NCBI GenBank assembly: GCA_003212275.1
Contig: QCQE01000006.1
Span: forward strand, 1 to 62,531
Direction of reading: 5' to 3'
DNA: 62,531 nt
DNA from: Pelagibacteraceae bacterium AG-447-N18
GTDB taxonomy: Bacteria; Pseudomonadota; Alphaproteobacteria; Pelagibacterales; Pelagibacteraceae
Position numbers and translations under genes: made by a program. Below, piece by piece: positions 1 to 8,148 of the stretch (its first letter is position 1; each line of letters begins with the position of its first letter). The notes under the pieces are model-generated. The model had not been told where the DNA came from and ran no database searches. It was given only the letters and a program-made list of their open reading frames with translations.

Positions 1-549
1 TTGAATTCAAGTTTTTATAAGAATTTAGCTGGTGACGATTATATAAATATTATCCGATCTAAATTTTATATAGAAAATTCTTATTTTGAGGAAACTCTAT
101 CTGATTCGATCGATATAGATTTTAGTGATGGTTCCATCGTAAATTCAAAATTTTTTATGAGTAAAAATGATGCGATAGATTTTTCTGGAAGTAATGTGAA
201 ATTAGAAAAGATCTATATTCATGGTTCAGGTGATAAAGGAATAAGTGTTGGTGAAGGAAGTACTCTTAATGGTCAAGATATAATTATAGAAAATTCGAAG
301 ATTGGAATAGCTAGTAAAGATGCAAGTGATGTATATTTGAATAATGTTAAAATTAATAATGTGGATATTGGTCTTGCTGCTTATATTAAAAAAATAGAGT
401 ATGGTTCTCCTCAAATAAAAGCATCTAATATTCAACTAGAAAATTATAAACATGATTATATCTCAGATCTTAGATCTCAAATAATAATAGATGATAAAAA
501 GATTAAAAATACTGATTGCAAAGAGAATATGGAGATATGTTCATTCTAA
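1..549 (+). CDS. C-terminal part of a right-handed beta-helix repeat protein (5' end outside window)
   Basis: The frame is open from the first base, and the TTG at position 1 need not be the start, so this is most likely the 3' part of a longer gene. The translation has regularly spaced turns of the kind seen in parallel beta-helix proteins: short hydrophobic beta strands alternating with Asn, Asp, Gly and Ser turns, for example 'IYIHGSGDKGISVGEGS' and 'DIIIENSKIGIASKDAS'. Such folds bind or cleave polysaccharide, or act as surface scaffolds, and no catalytic residues can be assigned here. It ends one base before the convergent phosphorylase gene. The fold is inferred from the repeat pattern and the function is unknown. 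Confidence 0.6.
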   Translation: MNSSFYKNLAGDDYINIIRSKFYIENSYFEETLSDSIDIDFSDGSIVNSKFFMSKNDAIDFSGSNVKLEKIYIHGSGDKGISVGEGSTLNGQDIIIENSKIGIASKDASDVYLNNVKINNVDIGLAAYIKKIEYGSPQIKASNIQLENYKHDYISDLRSQIIIDDKKIKNTDCKENMEICSF

Positions 550-550
550 C

Positions 551-2275
551 TTATCTGCTTGATAACCAAATTGTTTCAAAAGGTTTTAATTTTAAAAATT
601 TTTTGTTTTTAATATAAATATTTGAATTTAATAAATTTCTAATTTTTTTACCTTTTATATTTATTTTGGTATTTTGAGGCTTTGAACTTAAATTTGTAAT
701 ACATATTATTGTTTGTTTATTATCTTTACTTATCCTTTTAAATCCATAAATTTTTGGACCGAAATCTAAATTGACTCTTTGAGCATTAGGGTGAAAGGCT
801 TTTTGTTTTCTTCTGATGTTTAATAACCTACATAGTTTATTATAGAATATACTTTGCTTAGTATTATTAACTTTTAATTTATTGGAAATATTCTTTAGAT
901 TCCATCTATATCTATTTACATCTCTATTATTGCCAGTGATAATAAATTTAGCCTCATCATTAGAAGTACCAAACATAGAGTTAAAGTATATAGCTGGAAT
1001 TCCCTCAAAAGAGATCATTATAGCATGTGCTGAGACATATCTTTCTAAATAAAATTCACCTAGTGGATCATAATCGGATTTTTTCAAAGCATCAAAAACT
1101 GTAATATTTGCTTCATATACTTTTTTAACTTTATTTTGAACTTTTCTATAAGAAAATTTTGAACCATTTTTTTTCAGTCTCTTTAAAAAATTATTTAATG
1201 TTTTTTCATCTAATAATCCTTCTGTAGGTCTTATTCCTATTCCATCATGTGAGGCAATAAAGTTTAAATAACAATTTTCATTTTTTGTATTTGGAAGATT
1301 TTTACTCCATTTATTTAAGAATGAACTATTTTCGAATAAAAAAGCATGAATTAATAATGGGGGCAAAGAAAAATTGTAAATCCAATTAGCCTCGTCATTT
1401 TTTCCAAAATAACTTAAATTTTCTTTTTCAGGTAAATTTGTCTCTGTAATAATAGTGGTTTGTACATTAAGTAGATCAATAATATTTCTCAAAAGTTTAA
1501 TAATTTCGTGTGTTTGTTTTAAATTAATACACTTCGTTCTATTTTCTTTCCAGAGATATGCAATAGCATCTAATCTAAAAATGGTTACACCATTGTTAAT
1601 GAGATGGATCATTATATTGATAAATTCAATTAATACAGATGGATTTTTGAAATTTAAATCAATTTGATCTGGGCTAAATGTACGCCAAAGATAATCGGAT
1701 TTTTTAAAAATGTTTATTTTTTTTAGTAATTTATGATCTCTTGGTCTAACCACTTTAGAAGTATTAAATTTAGAGTCGACTGTTAAAAAATAATCTTTTC
1801 CAGGTTCCTTTTTTTTTAGAAAATTTTTAAACCAAAAGCCTCTTGCTGATGAATGATTGATAACCATATCAGCCATAACATTATTCGATTTTGAAACATT
1901 CTTTATATCAAACCAATTTCCAAGTTTATTTTCAACTTTGTAATGATCTTTAACAGCAAATCCACTATCACTACTTGAAGGATAGAATGGTAAAAAATGA
2001 ATAGTATCAAAATAATTTTTTAATTTCTTTTGAAAAAAGCTTTGAAATATTTTAATTGATTTCTTTTTTTCTGAATACACGCTATCACCATAACAAATGA
2101 CTAAAGAAGTTTTCTCAGAGATACTTTTTTTCTTTTTAAGATTTTTTTTGTTAAAATTTTTTATTATTTGAACAATTTCATTTTCAAAATAATCAATATC
2201 TCTTTTCGATAAGAATATTTTGTAAATATTGTTTAGTTTAGACCTTATAGTTTTCTGATCTTTTTGAGTTAACAT
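551..2275 (-). CDS. GH13 sucrose/glucosylglycerate-type phosphorylase
   Basis: 574 residues, alpha-amylase superfamily, resembling subfamily GH13_18 (sucrose phosphorylase, glucosylglycerate phosphorylase). Visible motifs: 'HFLPFYPSSSDSGFAV' at about 93-108, 'TFSPDQIDLNFKNP' at about 199-212, the nucleophile region 'FRLDA' with Asp236, the acid/base region 'ITETN' with Glu278, and 'SHDG' with Asp344. These enzymes phosphorolyse an alpha-glucoside to glucose 1-phosphate. The start overlaps the stop of the upstream glycosyltransferase gene by one base (TAATG), so they are translationally coupled. Context with a glucosyl-3-phosphoglycerate synthase and phosphatase favours glucosylglycerate as substrate over sucrose; that is inference. 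The first ~55 residues are Lys-rich. Confidence 0.85.
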   Translation of the reverse strand: MLTQKDQKTIRSKLNNIYKIFLSKRDIDYFENEIVQIIKNFNKKNLKKKKSISEKTSLVICYGDSVYSEKKKSIKIFQSFFQKKLKNYFDTIHFLPFYPSSSDSGFAVKDHYKVENKLGNWFDIKNVSKSNNVMADMVINHSSARGFWFKNFLKKKEPGKDYFLTVDSKFNTSKVVRPRDHKLLKKINIFKKSDYLWRTFSPDQIDLNFKNPSVLIEFINIMIHLINNGVTIFRLDAIAYLWKENRTKCINLKQTHEIIKLLRNIIDLLNVQTTIITETNLPEKENLSYFGKNDEANWIYNFSLPPLLIHAFLFENSSFLNKWSKNLPNTKNENCYLNFIASHDGIGIRPTEGLLDEKTLNNFLKRLKKNGSKFSYRKVQNKVKKVYEANITVFDALKKSDYDPLGEFYLERYVSAHAIMISFEGIPAIYFNSMFGTSNDEAKFIITGNNRDVNRYRWNLKNISNKLKVNNTKQSIFYNKLCRLLNIRRKQKAFHPNAQRVNLDFGPKIYGFKRISKDNKQTIICITNLSSKPQNTKINIKGKKIRNLLNSNIYIKNKKFLKLKPFETIWLSSR

Positions 2276-3495
2276 TAATAATATTTTTTATTATCATCAT
2301 TAACTACTTTTTCAAGTCTTCCAAGGAAATCTGGAATAGCGCTTTTTACTCTACTCCATGTGGGTATAAAAGGGGTATCCATTGGATTTAGAATAAAAGC
2401 CTCTCCCGCTTTCATTATGTTTATTGCAAATAATTCGACTGCTTTTTCTTCTGTATGAGAATCAAATTTTAGACCATTCATTACAGCATCATTTCTATAT
2501 ATATCAATTAAATCTAAGGCAGATCTATAGTAAGTTGCTTTTAATGATCTAAACTTTTCCCTGCTAAAAGTATTACCTTGAGTTGCAAGTTTTTTGATAA
2601 ATGTTTTAATGATATCAATAGACATTCTTGATAGTCCTTTTGTTTCATCATCAATTGATAGCACTTGGTGTTTATGATCATAAGTATCCGCTAAATCCAC
2701 TTGGCATATATTTTGAGGAGAAAAACTTCTTTGCATTTCAGATAAAATTCCAACTTCTATTCCCCAGTCTGAGGAAATTCTTAATTCAGGTAAAACATTT
2801 CGCCTAAATGAAAACTCACCGGCCAAAGGATATTTAAATGACTTCATAAAGTCTAAATAATCACTTTTTCCAATAGTTTTTTCTAATGCTGTCAGTAACG
2901 GAAAAACTAATAATCTTGCAACTCTTCCATTCATCTTTTCATTTGCTACTCTTGGATAATAACCTTTGCAAAATTCAAAGTTGAAAAGGGGATTTACTAC
3001 TGGATAAAATAACTTTGCAAGCATTCTTCTATCATAAGTTTTAATATCACAATCATGTAAAGCAACTGATCGCGCACTATCTCTTGCGATACACATACCT
3101 ATACAATACCAAACATTCCTACCTTTGCCGAGTTCACTTGGTGCAAGATTGTTTTTTTTTAATTCTTGATCTAATTTTTTTAAACCTGGACCATCATTCC
3201 AGAGAATTGAAAAAGGTGATTTTAATTTCTTAAAAAATTTCCAAGCTTTTTTTGCTTGTGCTTCATTTGCTTTATCTAATCCGATAATTATGTGATCTAA
3301 ATATTTTGTTTTACTTATTTCCTCTACTATTTTTGGTAAAGCTGTTCCCTCTAATTCAGAATAAAGACATGGTAAAATTAATTCCATTTTTCTTTGTTTT
3401 GAAAATTTTGATAGCTCACTTTCAATGACCGATGTGGACTTTGTTTTAAAGTCGTGCAAAGTTGAGACTACCCCATTTTGAGAAAAATCACTCAT
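2275..3495 (-). CDS. gpgS: Glucosyl-3-phosphoglycerate synthase (GT81-type glycosyltransferase)
   Basis: 406 residues with a GT-A fold pattern. There is an N-terminal nucleotide-binding region with 'LPCLYSELEG' at about 41-50, a 'LGKGRNVW' stretch at about 122-129, and a metal-binding 'HDCD' with the DxD residues at 148-150. The family transfers glucose from UDP- or GDP-glucose (or mannose) to 3-phosphoglycerate, giving the phosphorylated osmolyte precursor. It lies directly downstream of the HAD phosphatase that would remove the phosphate and is coupled to the GH13 phosphorylase. Glucosyl is preferred over mannosyl specificity because of the glucoside phosphorylase neighbour. The exact sugar cannot be read from sequence. 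Confidence 0.8.
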   Translation of the reverse strand: MSDFSQNGVVSTLHDFKTKSTSVIESELSKFSKQRKMELILPCLYSELEGTALPKIVEEISKTKYLDHIIIGLDKANEAQAKKAWKFFKKLKSPFSILWNDGPGLKKLDQELKKNNLAPSELGKGRNVWYCIGMCIARDSARSVALHDCDIKTYDRRMLAKLFYPVVNPLFNFEFCKGYYPRVANEKMNGRVARLLVFPLLTALEKTIGKSDYLDFMKSFKYPLAGEFSFRRNVLPELRISSDWGIEVGILSEMQRSFSPQNICQVDLADTYDHKHQVLSIDDETKGLSRMSIDIIKTFIKKLATQGNTFSREKFRSLKATYYRSALDLIDIYRNDAVMNGLKFDSHTEEKAVELFAINIMKAGEAFILNPMDTPFIPTWSRVKSAIPDFLGRLEKVVNDDNKKYY

Positions 3496-3510
3496 GCCAG
3501 GTTTTTAATC

Positions 3511-4311
3511 TTAATAGTCTAGTTTAACTAGTGCCGTTTTAATCACATCAGCCCAGCCCTCAGGTGATGGCTTGTTTGAAACTATTAAATTATCTATTTT
3601 TATTTGATCTTGTTTAAATTGATCATTAAAGACTAAACATGGAATATCACAATTTCTCAACATATCTAAATCATTGAAATTATCTCCCACAGCTATGACT
3701 TTTATTTTACTTTCTACTTTTTTATATATTTTAAGAACTTGATTCATTGATTTAACTTTATCTGTATTATCTCCTAAGTTTAAAACACGACCTCCTTCTT
3801 GCATAGTTAATGAAGAAGATCTTAAAATTTTTAATAATCTATTTTTTTCTGTTTTGTCACCCTCAAATAAAAAGGGAATTGTATATTTACGATTTAAAGC
3901 ATTTTTTAAATTATTTTCTTCAAGACCAAAAATATTGGTTTGTTCTTTTGAATTCATTTTTGAAATGAATTTACATTTAGCTTTTAGATTTTCAGGAACT
4001 TTAGAATTAAAAATTTCGATTAGTTCTTGTTTATCTCTGCTAAGAACTATTTTATTTGGAAAATTACTATTAATTAAATTCAACCCATGAATTGAAGATC
4101 CATTTTCAGATATATAAGGAAGATCTGAACCAAGTTCGGTTATAAATCCATCTATCTCTTTTTCAGTTTTACTAGTATTAGGAATAATAATAATCTCTTT
4201 ATCAATAAGACTTTTTATATAATCTTTTATCACATCAAATTTAAAATTATCTCTATGTAACAATGAACCATCTAAATCAGTAAATATGATTAATGAAAAT
4301 TTTTTACTCAA
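3511..4311 (-). CDS. HAD-IIB phosphatase, mannosyl/glucosyl-3-phosphoglycerate phosphatase
   Basis: 266 residues. HAD motif I is 'TDLDGSLL' with Asp12 as nucleophile and Asp14, and motif IV is 'AVGDNFNDLDML' in the C-terminal third. The Cof-like (IIB) cap lies between them. The family removes the phosphate from mannosyl- or glucosyl-3-phosphoglycerate to give the free glycosylglycerate, a compatible solute. It sits between the ABC ATPase gene (6 bases upstream) and gpgS, consistent with one minus-strand operon. General Cof-family sugar phosphatases are the alternative, but the gpgS neighbour makes glycosyl-3-phosphoglycerate the likely substrate. Confidence 0.82.
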   Translation of the reverse strand: MSKKFSLIIFTDLDGSLLHRDNFKFDVIKDYIKSLIDKEIIIIPNTSKTEKEIDGFITELGSDLPYISENGSSIHGLNLINSNFPNKIVLSRDKQELIEIFNSKVPENLKAKCKFISKMNSKEQTNIFGLEENNLKNALNRKYTIPFLFEGDKTEKNRLLKILRSSSLTMQEGGRVLNLGDNTDKVKSMNQVLKIYKKVESKIKVIAVGDNFNDLDMLRNCDIPCLVFNDQFKQDQIKIDNLIVSNKPSPEGWADVIKTALVKLDY

Positions 4312-4317
4312 AGAAAT

Positions 4318-5370
4318 CTATCTTATTCTATTTTTATTTCTGTCAAAAAATAAAACCTTGTCTTTCGAAAATGATATTTTAAGTGGCTGATTGCTTATAT
4401 CTTCTGACGATTTGATAATAATTTGGGTATCTGATAATTTGGCGTAAATAATTTTTTCGAAACCTAAATTTTCAATAAGGTCTACTTTAACTTCTAACTT
4501 AATTTCACGATCATTTTTTATACTTATATCTTCAGGTCTAATACCTAAATAAATCTCATCTTTAAAATCAAAATTTTCAAAAGTTATTTTATTTTTAAAC
4601 AATTCTATGGTGTTTGAATTAACAATTTGTTCTTTATTAATCTTAATAATATTCATTTTTGGAGAACCAATAAATTCTGCAACAAAAATGTTATTTGGAT
4701 CAGTGTAAATTTCATTTGGGGTTCCAAATTGTTCGATTATTCCCTTATTTAGAACTACAATTCTATCAGCTAGTGTCATCGCCTCTATTTGATCGTGTGT
4801 TACATAAATAATATTTGTTTTCAATTTTTTATGTAATTTAGAAATTTCTACTCGCATTTCAGATCTTAAAGCTGCATCTAGATTGGATAATGGTTCATCA
4901 AATAAGAACACTTTAGGATTTCTTGTAATCGCTCTACCAATTGCAACTCTTTGTCTTTGTCCGCCTGAAAGTTGTTTGGGTTTTCTATCTAGTAAATCTT
5001 CTATTTGGAGTGTTGCAGCTGCATGATTGACTTTTTCATTAATTTCATTTTTTGAAATTTTTTCCATTTTTAACCCAAATGACATATTTTCAAAAACATT
5101 CATGTGTGGATATAAAGCGTAAGATTGAAAGACCATTGCAATTTCACGTTTAAAAGGAATTAAGTTATTAATTAACTTTGTATCTAAAAATATTTCTCCA
5201 TGATCGATACTCTCTAATCCTGAGACCATTCTTAATAAAGTTGATTTTCCACAACCTGAAGGACCCACTAAAACTATGAACTCCCCATCCTTTATGTCTA
5301 TGTTAAAATTGTTGATAACTTTATTTTCGCCAAAAGATTTTTCGAGATTTTTAATAACAATTTTTGACAT
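4318..5370 (-). CDS. Sugar ABC transporter ATP-binding protein (MalK/UgpC type)
   Basis: 350 residues. Walker A 'GPSGCGKST' (36-44), Q-loop in '[11 protein letters not shown]', signature '[14 protein letters not shown]' (134-147), Walker B 'VFLFDEP' (154-160) and a switch His in '[15 protein letters not shown]'. A C-terminal TOBE/MalK-like domain contains '[10 protein letters not shown]'. It is the energising subunit of a CUT1-type sugar importer, whose binding protein and two permeases are encoded divergently from 5511. First gene of the minus-strand operon that continues with the phosphatase, gpgS and phosphorylase, tying uptake to glycosylglycerate metabolism. Confidence 0.95.
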   Translation of the reverse strand: MSKIVIKNLEKSFGENKVINNFNIDIKDGEFIVLVGPSGCGKSTLLRMVSGLESIDHGEIFLDTKLINNLIPFKREIAMVFQSYALYPHMNVFENMSFGLKMEKISKNEINEKVNHAAATLQIEDLLDRKPKQLSGGQRQRVAIGRAITRNPKVFLFDEPLSNLDAALRSEMRVEISKLHKKLKTNIIYVTHDQIEAMTLADRIVVLNKGIIEQFGTPNEIYTDPNNIFVAEFIGSPKMNIIKINKEQIVNSNTIELFKNKITFENFDFKDEIYLGIRPEDISIKNDREIKLEVKVDLIENLGFEKIIYAKLSDTQIIIKSSEDISNQPLKISFSKDKVLFFDRNKNRIR

Positions 5371-5388
5371 TTATTTGATTTAAAGGGA

Positions 5389-5417
5389 TTTTAACAAACC
5401 ATTAAATGTTGTTAAAA
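5389..5417. promoter_or_regulatory. Perfect 8-bp inverted repeat, candidate operator between divergent operons
   Basis: TTTTAACA (5389-5396) and TGTTAAAA (5410-5417) are exact reverse complements separated by 13 bases, 21 bases centre to centre (about two helical turns). They lie in the 140-base gap between the divergent ABC ATPase and binding-protein genes. The right half overlaps the candidate -35 box of the plus-strand promoter. The spacing suits a dimeric repressor, but the region is very AT-rich and chance symmetry is possible. Confidence 0.4.
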
Positions 5418-5437
5418 ATTTATTACACTGGTAGATT
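5409..5437 (+). promoter_or_regulatory. Candidate sigma-70 promoter for the solute-binding protein operon
   Basis: TTGTTA at 5409-5414, a 17-base spacer, and TAGATT at 5432-5437. Transcription would start near 5445, leaving a leader of about 65 bases that ends in a strong purine-rich ribosome site (GAGGGGG, just upstream of the ATG at 5511). Such a strong site is rare in this window and fits an abundant periplasmic protein. Confidence 0.4.
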
Positions 5438-5510
5438 TATCGCAATGAAAAAATCGCGTAGATTAGAGAAAACTAAATACCAGAGAGGAACAATATAAGA
5501 GGGGGAATAT

Positions 5511-6839
5511 ATGATTAGAAAAATCATAATTAATATATTTGCTCTAGTATTTCTAATTACTAATACTAGTTTTGCGGATATTAAATTTTGGACGACAGAG
5601 GTCCAACCAGCAAGAATGGCAAAACAAGAGGAGATGGCTAAAGCGTTTGAAGCTAAAACTGGCATCAAAGTTGAAGTCATACCTATTGAAGAAAAAGATC
5701 TTGGTACAAGAGCTACTGCAGCAGCAGCAGCGGGAGATCTTCCAGATGTGATTTATCACACTCTTCAATATGTTTTACCATGGGCTGAGGCAGGCATATT
5801 AGATGTTGATGCAAATAACGCTGTAGTTAAGTCGTTAGGTAAGAAAACATTTGCACCGGGCGCATTAAATATGGCTAAGAAGGGTGGAAAAATTGCAGCT
5901 GTTCCAGTTGATGGCTGGACGCAAATGGTTGTTTATAGAAAGGATCTATTTGCAGCAGCTGGTTTAGAGCCACCAACTTCATATGCAAACATCGTTAAAG
6001 CAGTGAATGCATTATCAAGCAATGACATGTTCGGCTTTGTAGCAGCTACTAAAACAGATGAAAACTTTATGAGCCAAGTACTTGAGCATGTACTTTTAGC
6101 TAATGGAGTTAATTTTGTTAAAAAAGGTGGAACTAAAAAGCAAGGGAAAGCTTTAAAGAATTCTTTAGAATTTTATAAAGTAATTGCAAAAGCAAGCCCT
6201 CCAGGAGAATTATTCTGGAAACAATCAAGAGCTTTATACTTTGCTGGAAAAACACCAATGATTATTTGGTCGCCATTTATTATGGATGAGTTAGCAGGTT
6301 TAAGAGACTCTGCTCCGCCAACAATTAATAGTGATCCAACATCACCGGAGTTAGCTTCTAAAACTGGTTTCATTACTAATTTTAGTGGACCGAATAATAA
6401 AAAAGGTGCTGCTTGGGCTGATGTGAGATACTTTGGTATTACTGCTGATGCAGATACTGATGAAGCTAAAAAGTTCATAGAGTATTCTATGAGTGAAGGT
6501 TATACAGCTACATTAGGAATTGCTCCAGAAGGAAAGTTTCCAGTAAGAAGAGGAAACAAGAGTGATCCTAGTGCTTACACTAAAGCTTGGAGTAAATTAC
6601 CAGTAGGTGTTGATAGAAAAGCTCCTTTAACAGATCTTTATTCTGCAGATGTTATTGATAACATCGTTGCAGGTTTAGATACTGCAAACAGATGGGGTGT
6701 TAAAGAGGGTGAACTATCTCGAGCATCAAAAATCATTAATTCTCAATTCTTAAATAGAATCACTAGAGAATATATTGATGATCAAATCTCAGTTGATGAA
6801 GCAGTTAAGAAAATTAACGCTGAATTAGCTAAGTTTTAA
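5511..6839 (+). CDS. Extracellular sugar-binding protein of an ABC importer (SBP family 1)
   Basis: 442 residues with an N-terminal signal peptide (basic start, hydrophobic core, probable cleavage after 'TSFA' near residue 23). The mature part begins 'DIKFWTTE', typical of family 1 carbohydrate-binding proteins, followed by 'AFEAKTGIKVEVIP' and 'GDLPDVI'. It captures a sugar or glycoside in the periplasm and delivers it to the two permeases encoded downstream. A purine-rich site GAGGGGG precedes the ATG. Codons in this gene are less AT-extreme than in the neighbours, as is common for highly expressed SAR11 binding proteins. The ligand cannot be read from sequence; glucosylglycerate or another glucoside is suggested by the neighbours. 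Confidence 0.93.
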   Translation: MIRKIIINIFALVFLITNTSFADIKFWTTEVQPARMAKQEEMAKAFEAKTGIKVEVIPIEEKDLGTRATAAAAAGDLPDVIYHTLQYVLPWAEAGILDVDANNAVVKSLGKKTFAPGALNMAKKGGKIAAVPVDGWTQMVVYRKDLFAAAGLEPPTSYANIVKAVNALSSNDMFGFVAATKTDENFMSQVLEHVLLANGVNFVKKGGTKKQGKALKNSLEFYKVIAKASPPGELFWKQSRALYFAGKTPMIIWSPFIMDELAGLRDSAPPTINSDPTSPELASKTGFITNFSGPNNKKGAAWADVRYFGITADADTDEAKKFIEYSMSEGYTATLGIAPEGKFPVRRGNKSDPSAYTKAWSKLPVGVDRKAPLTDLYSADVIDNIVAGLDTANRWGVKEGELSRASKIINSQFLNRITREYIDDQISVDEAVKKINAELAKF

Positions 6840-6850
6840 ATAATAAATTT

Positions 6851-6887
6851 ATAAAGAGCGGATAATATTTTATTATCCGCTTTTTAT
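6851..6887 (+). terminator. Intercistronic hairpin between binding protein and permease genes
   Basis: AGCGGATAAT (6857-6866) pairs perfectly with ATTATCCGCT (6872-6881) across a 5-base loop. The stem extends by further A-T pairs into the run TTTTTAT at 6881-6887. It resembles an intrinsic terminator or mRNA-stabilising hairpin that would raise the yield of binding protein over permeases. The next start codon is at 6889, so the hairpin fills the space where a ribosome-binding site would be. Confidence 0.7.
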
Positions 6888-6888
6888 T

Positions 6889-8148
6889 ATGAGTGATTCA
6901 TTATCAAAATTAGAAAAAAGAACTGCTTACACTTTAGTTTTACCTGCAGTCTTATTAGTTTTTGCTATTGTATTATTTCCTATATTTGCCAATGTTTGGA
7001 TCAGTTTCAAAGATATTGAATTAAAAGATATTAGAATTCCTGAACCAAGAGCAAAAAAAATTGTTAAATCAATTTCAGACAATCAATCAGAATTTAAAAT
7101 TATTTATAAATTAAGAAATAGTTCTTTAATTCAAGAAATAAGAAATGTTCAGTTTCAAGATAAATTTCCAACAAATGTTTCACCAGTCAATCTTGATCCA
7201 AGATGTAATTTTCAATCTAAAAAGGTTGTTTGTAATTTTGGAAATTGGCAGGCAAAATATAGGGAAAATTTTGAAATCATTATACAAAATAATAATGGTG
7301 AAATAATTGATAAAAAAATAATTAAATCTCAAAAACCAATTTTAAGTGGGAAAGCAGATAACCCACTACTCACTACAAATTTTACTTTAGAAAATTTTAA
7401 AAAAGTTTTTTATGAAAATAATTTTGTTGAATTACTTTTAACTACATTTTACTTCACTTTTTTTGGTACAGTTGGTGCTATTATCTTTGGAATTCTAGCA
7501 GCACAATTAGTCAATCAAAATATTCAAGGTCGAACATATATGCGAGGTATTTTACTTTTCCCTTATGTGGGACCTGTAGTTGCTTTAGCTTATACTTGGA
7601 CTTTATTACTAGATCCAAATAGTGGAACTTTAAACGCATTATTGGTTAATTTTAATATCATAGAGCAACCAATAAATTTATTAGGTCAAAAATACATAAC
7701 CATGAGTATTTTAGGTTTTGAATTTAAATTAAGGTTAGCTTTAACCACAGTTATCTTTTTTGAAATTTGGCGCTATTTTCCACTCGCTTTTCTTTTTATT
7801 CTAGCGAGATTGCAGGCAATACCACAAAGTTTGTATGAAGCAGCGGAGGTGGATGGAGCAAGCCCAATTCAAAAATTTATCCATATTACACTGCCTCAAA
7901 TTACAGCGATCATCTCAATTTTATTTATGATTAGGTTTATTTGGAACTTTAATAAATTTGAAGATATCTTTTTATTAACGGGTGGTGCATCAGGCACAAG
8001 AACTTTACCTATTAATGTTTATCAGCAAGGGTTTGCAGTATCAGATATTGGGATGGGCTCAGCGGTTTCAATAGTCATTGTGATGTTACTTCTTAGTTTT
8101 ATGGTTGTTTATTTTAGATTAATTGGAAAGAAGGCTAATGAAGTTTAA
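6889..8148 (+). CDS. Sugar ABC transporter permease, MalF type, with extracytoplasmic insert
   Basis: 419 residues. TM1 spans about 14-37. An unusually large soluble segment of about 135 residues follows (38-175), then five further membrane helices. The permease EAA loop is 'YEAAEVDGAS' at about 316-325, followed by 'FIHITLPQI'. The insert at about 55-145 has a beta-sandwich look, with 'FQDKFPTNVSPV' and two cysteines (106 and 115) in 'DPRCNFQSKKVVCNFGNW', which resembles the DUF11 repeat domain. It forms the membrane channel with the gene at 8138, whose start overlaps it by 11 bases. The start codon lies directly after a hairpin and lacks a Shine-Dalgarno sequence. Confidence 0.9.
   Translation: MSDSLSKLEKRTAYTLVLPAVLLVFAIVLFPIFANVWISFKDIELKDIRIPEPRAKKIVKSISDNQSEFKIIYKLRNSSLIQEIRNVQFQDKFPTNVSPVNLDPRCNFQSKKVVCNFGNWQAKYRENFEIIIQNNNGEIIDKKIIKSQKPILSGKADNPLLTTNFTLENFKKVFYENNFVELLLTTFYFTFFGTVGAIIFGILAAQLVNQNIQGRTYMRGILLFPYVGPVVALAYTWTLLLDPNSGTLNALLVNFNIIEQPINLLGQKYITMSILGFEFKLRLALTTVIFFEIWRYFPLAFLFILARLQAIPQSLYEAAEVDGASPIQKFIHITLPQITAIISILFMIRFIWNFNKFEDIFLLTGGASGTRTLPINVYQQGFAVSDIGMGSAVSIVIVMLLLSFMVVYFRLIGKKANEV

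Noticed and set aside
551-2275. Naming the GH13 enzyme simply sucrose phosphorylase
   Set aside because: Family motifs fit, but the gpgS and phosphatase neighbours point as well or better to glucosylglycerate; the substrate is left open.
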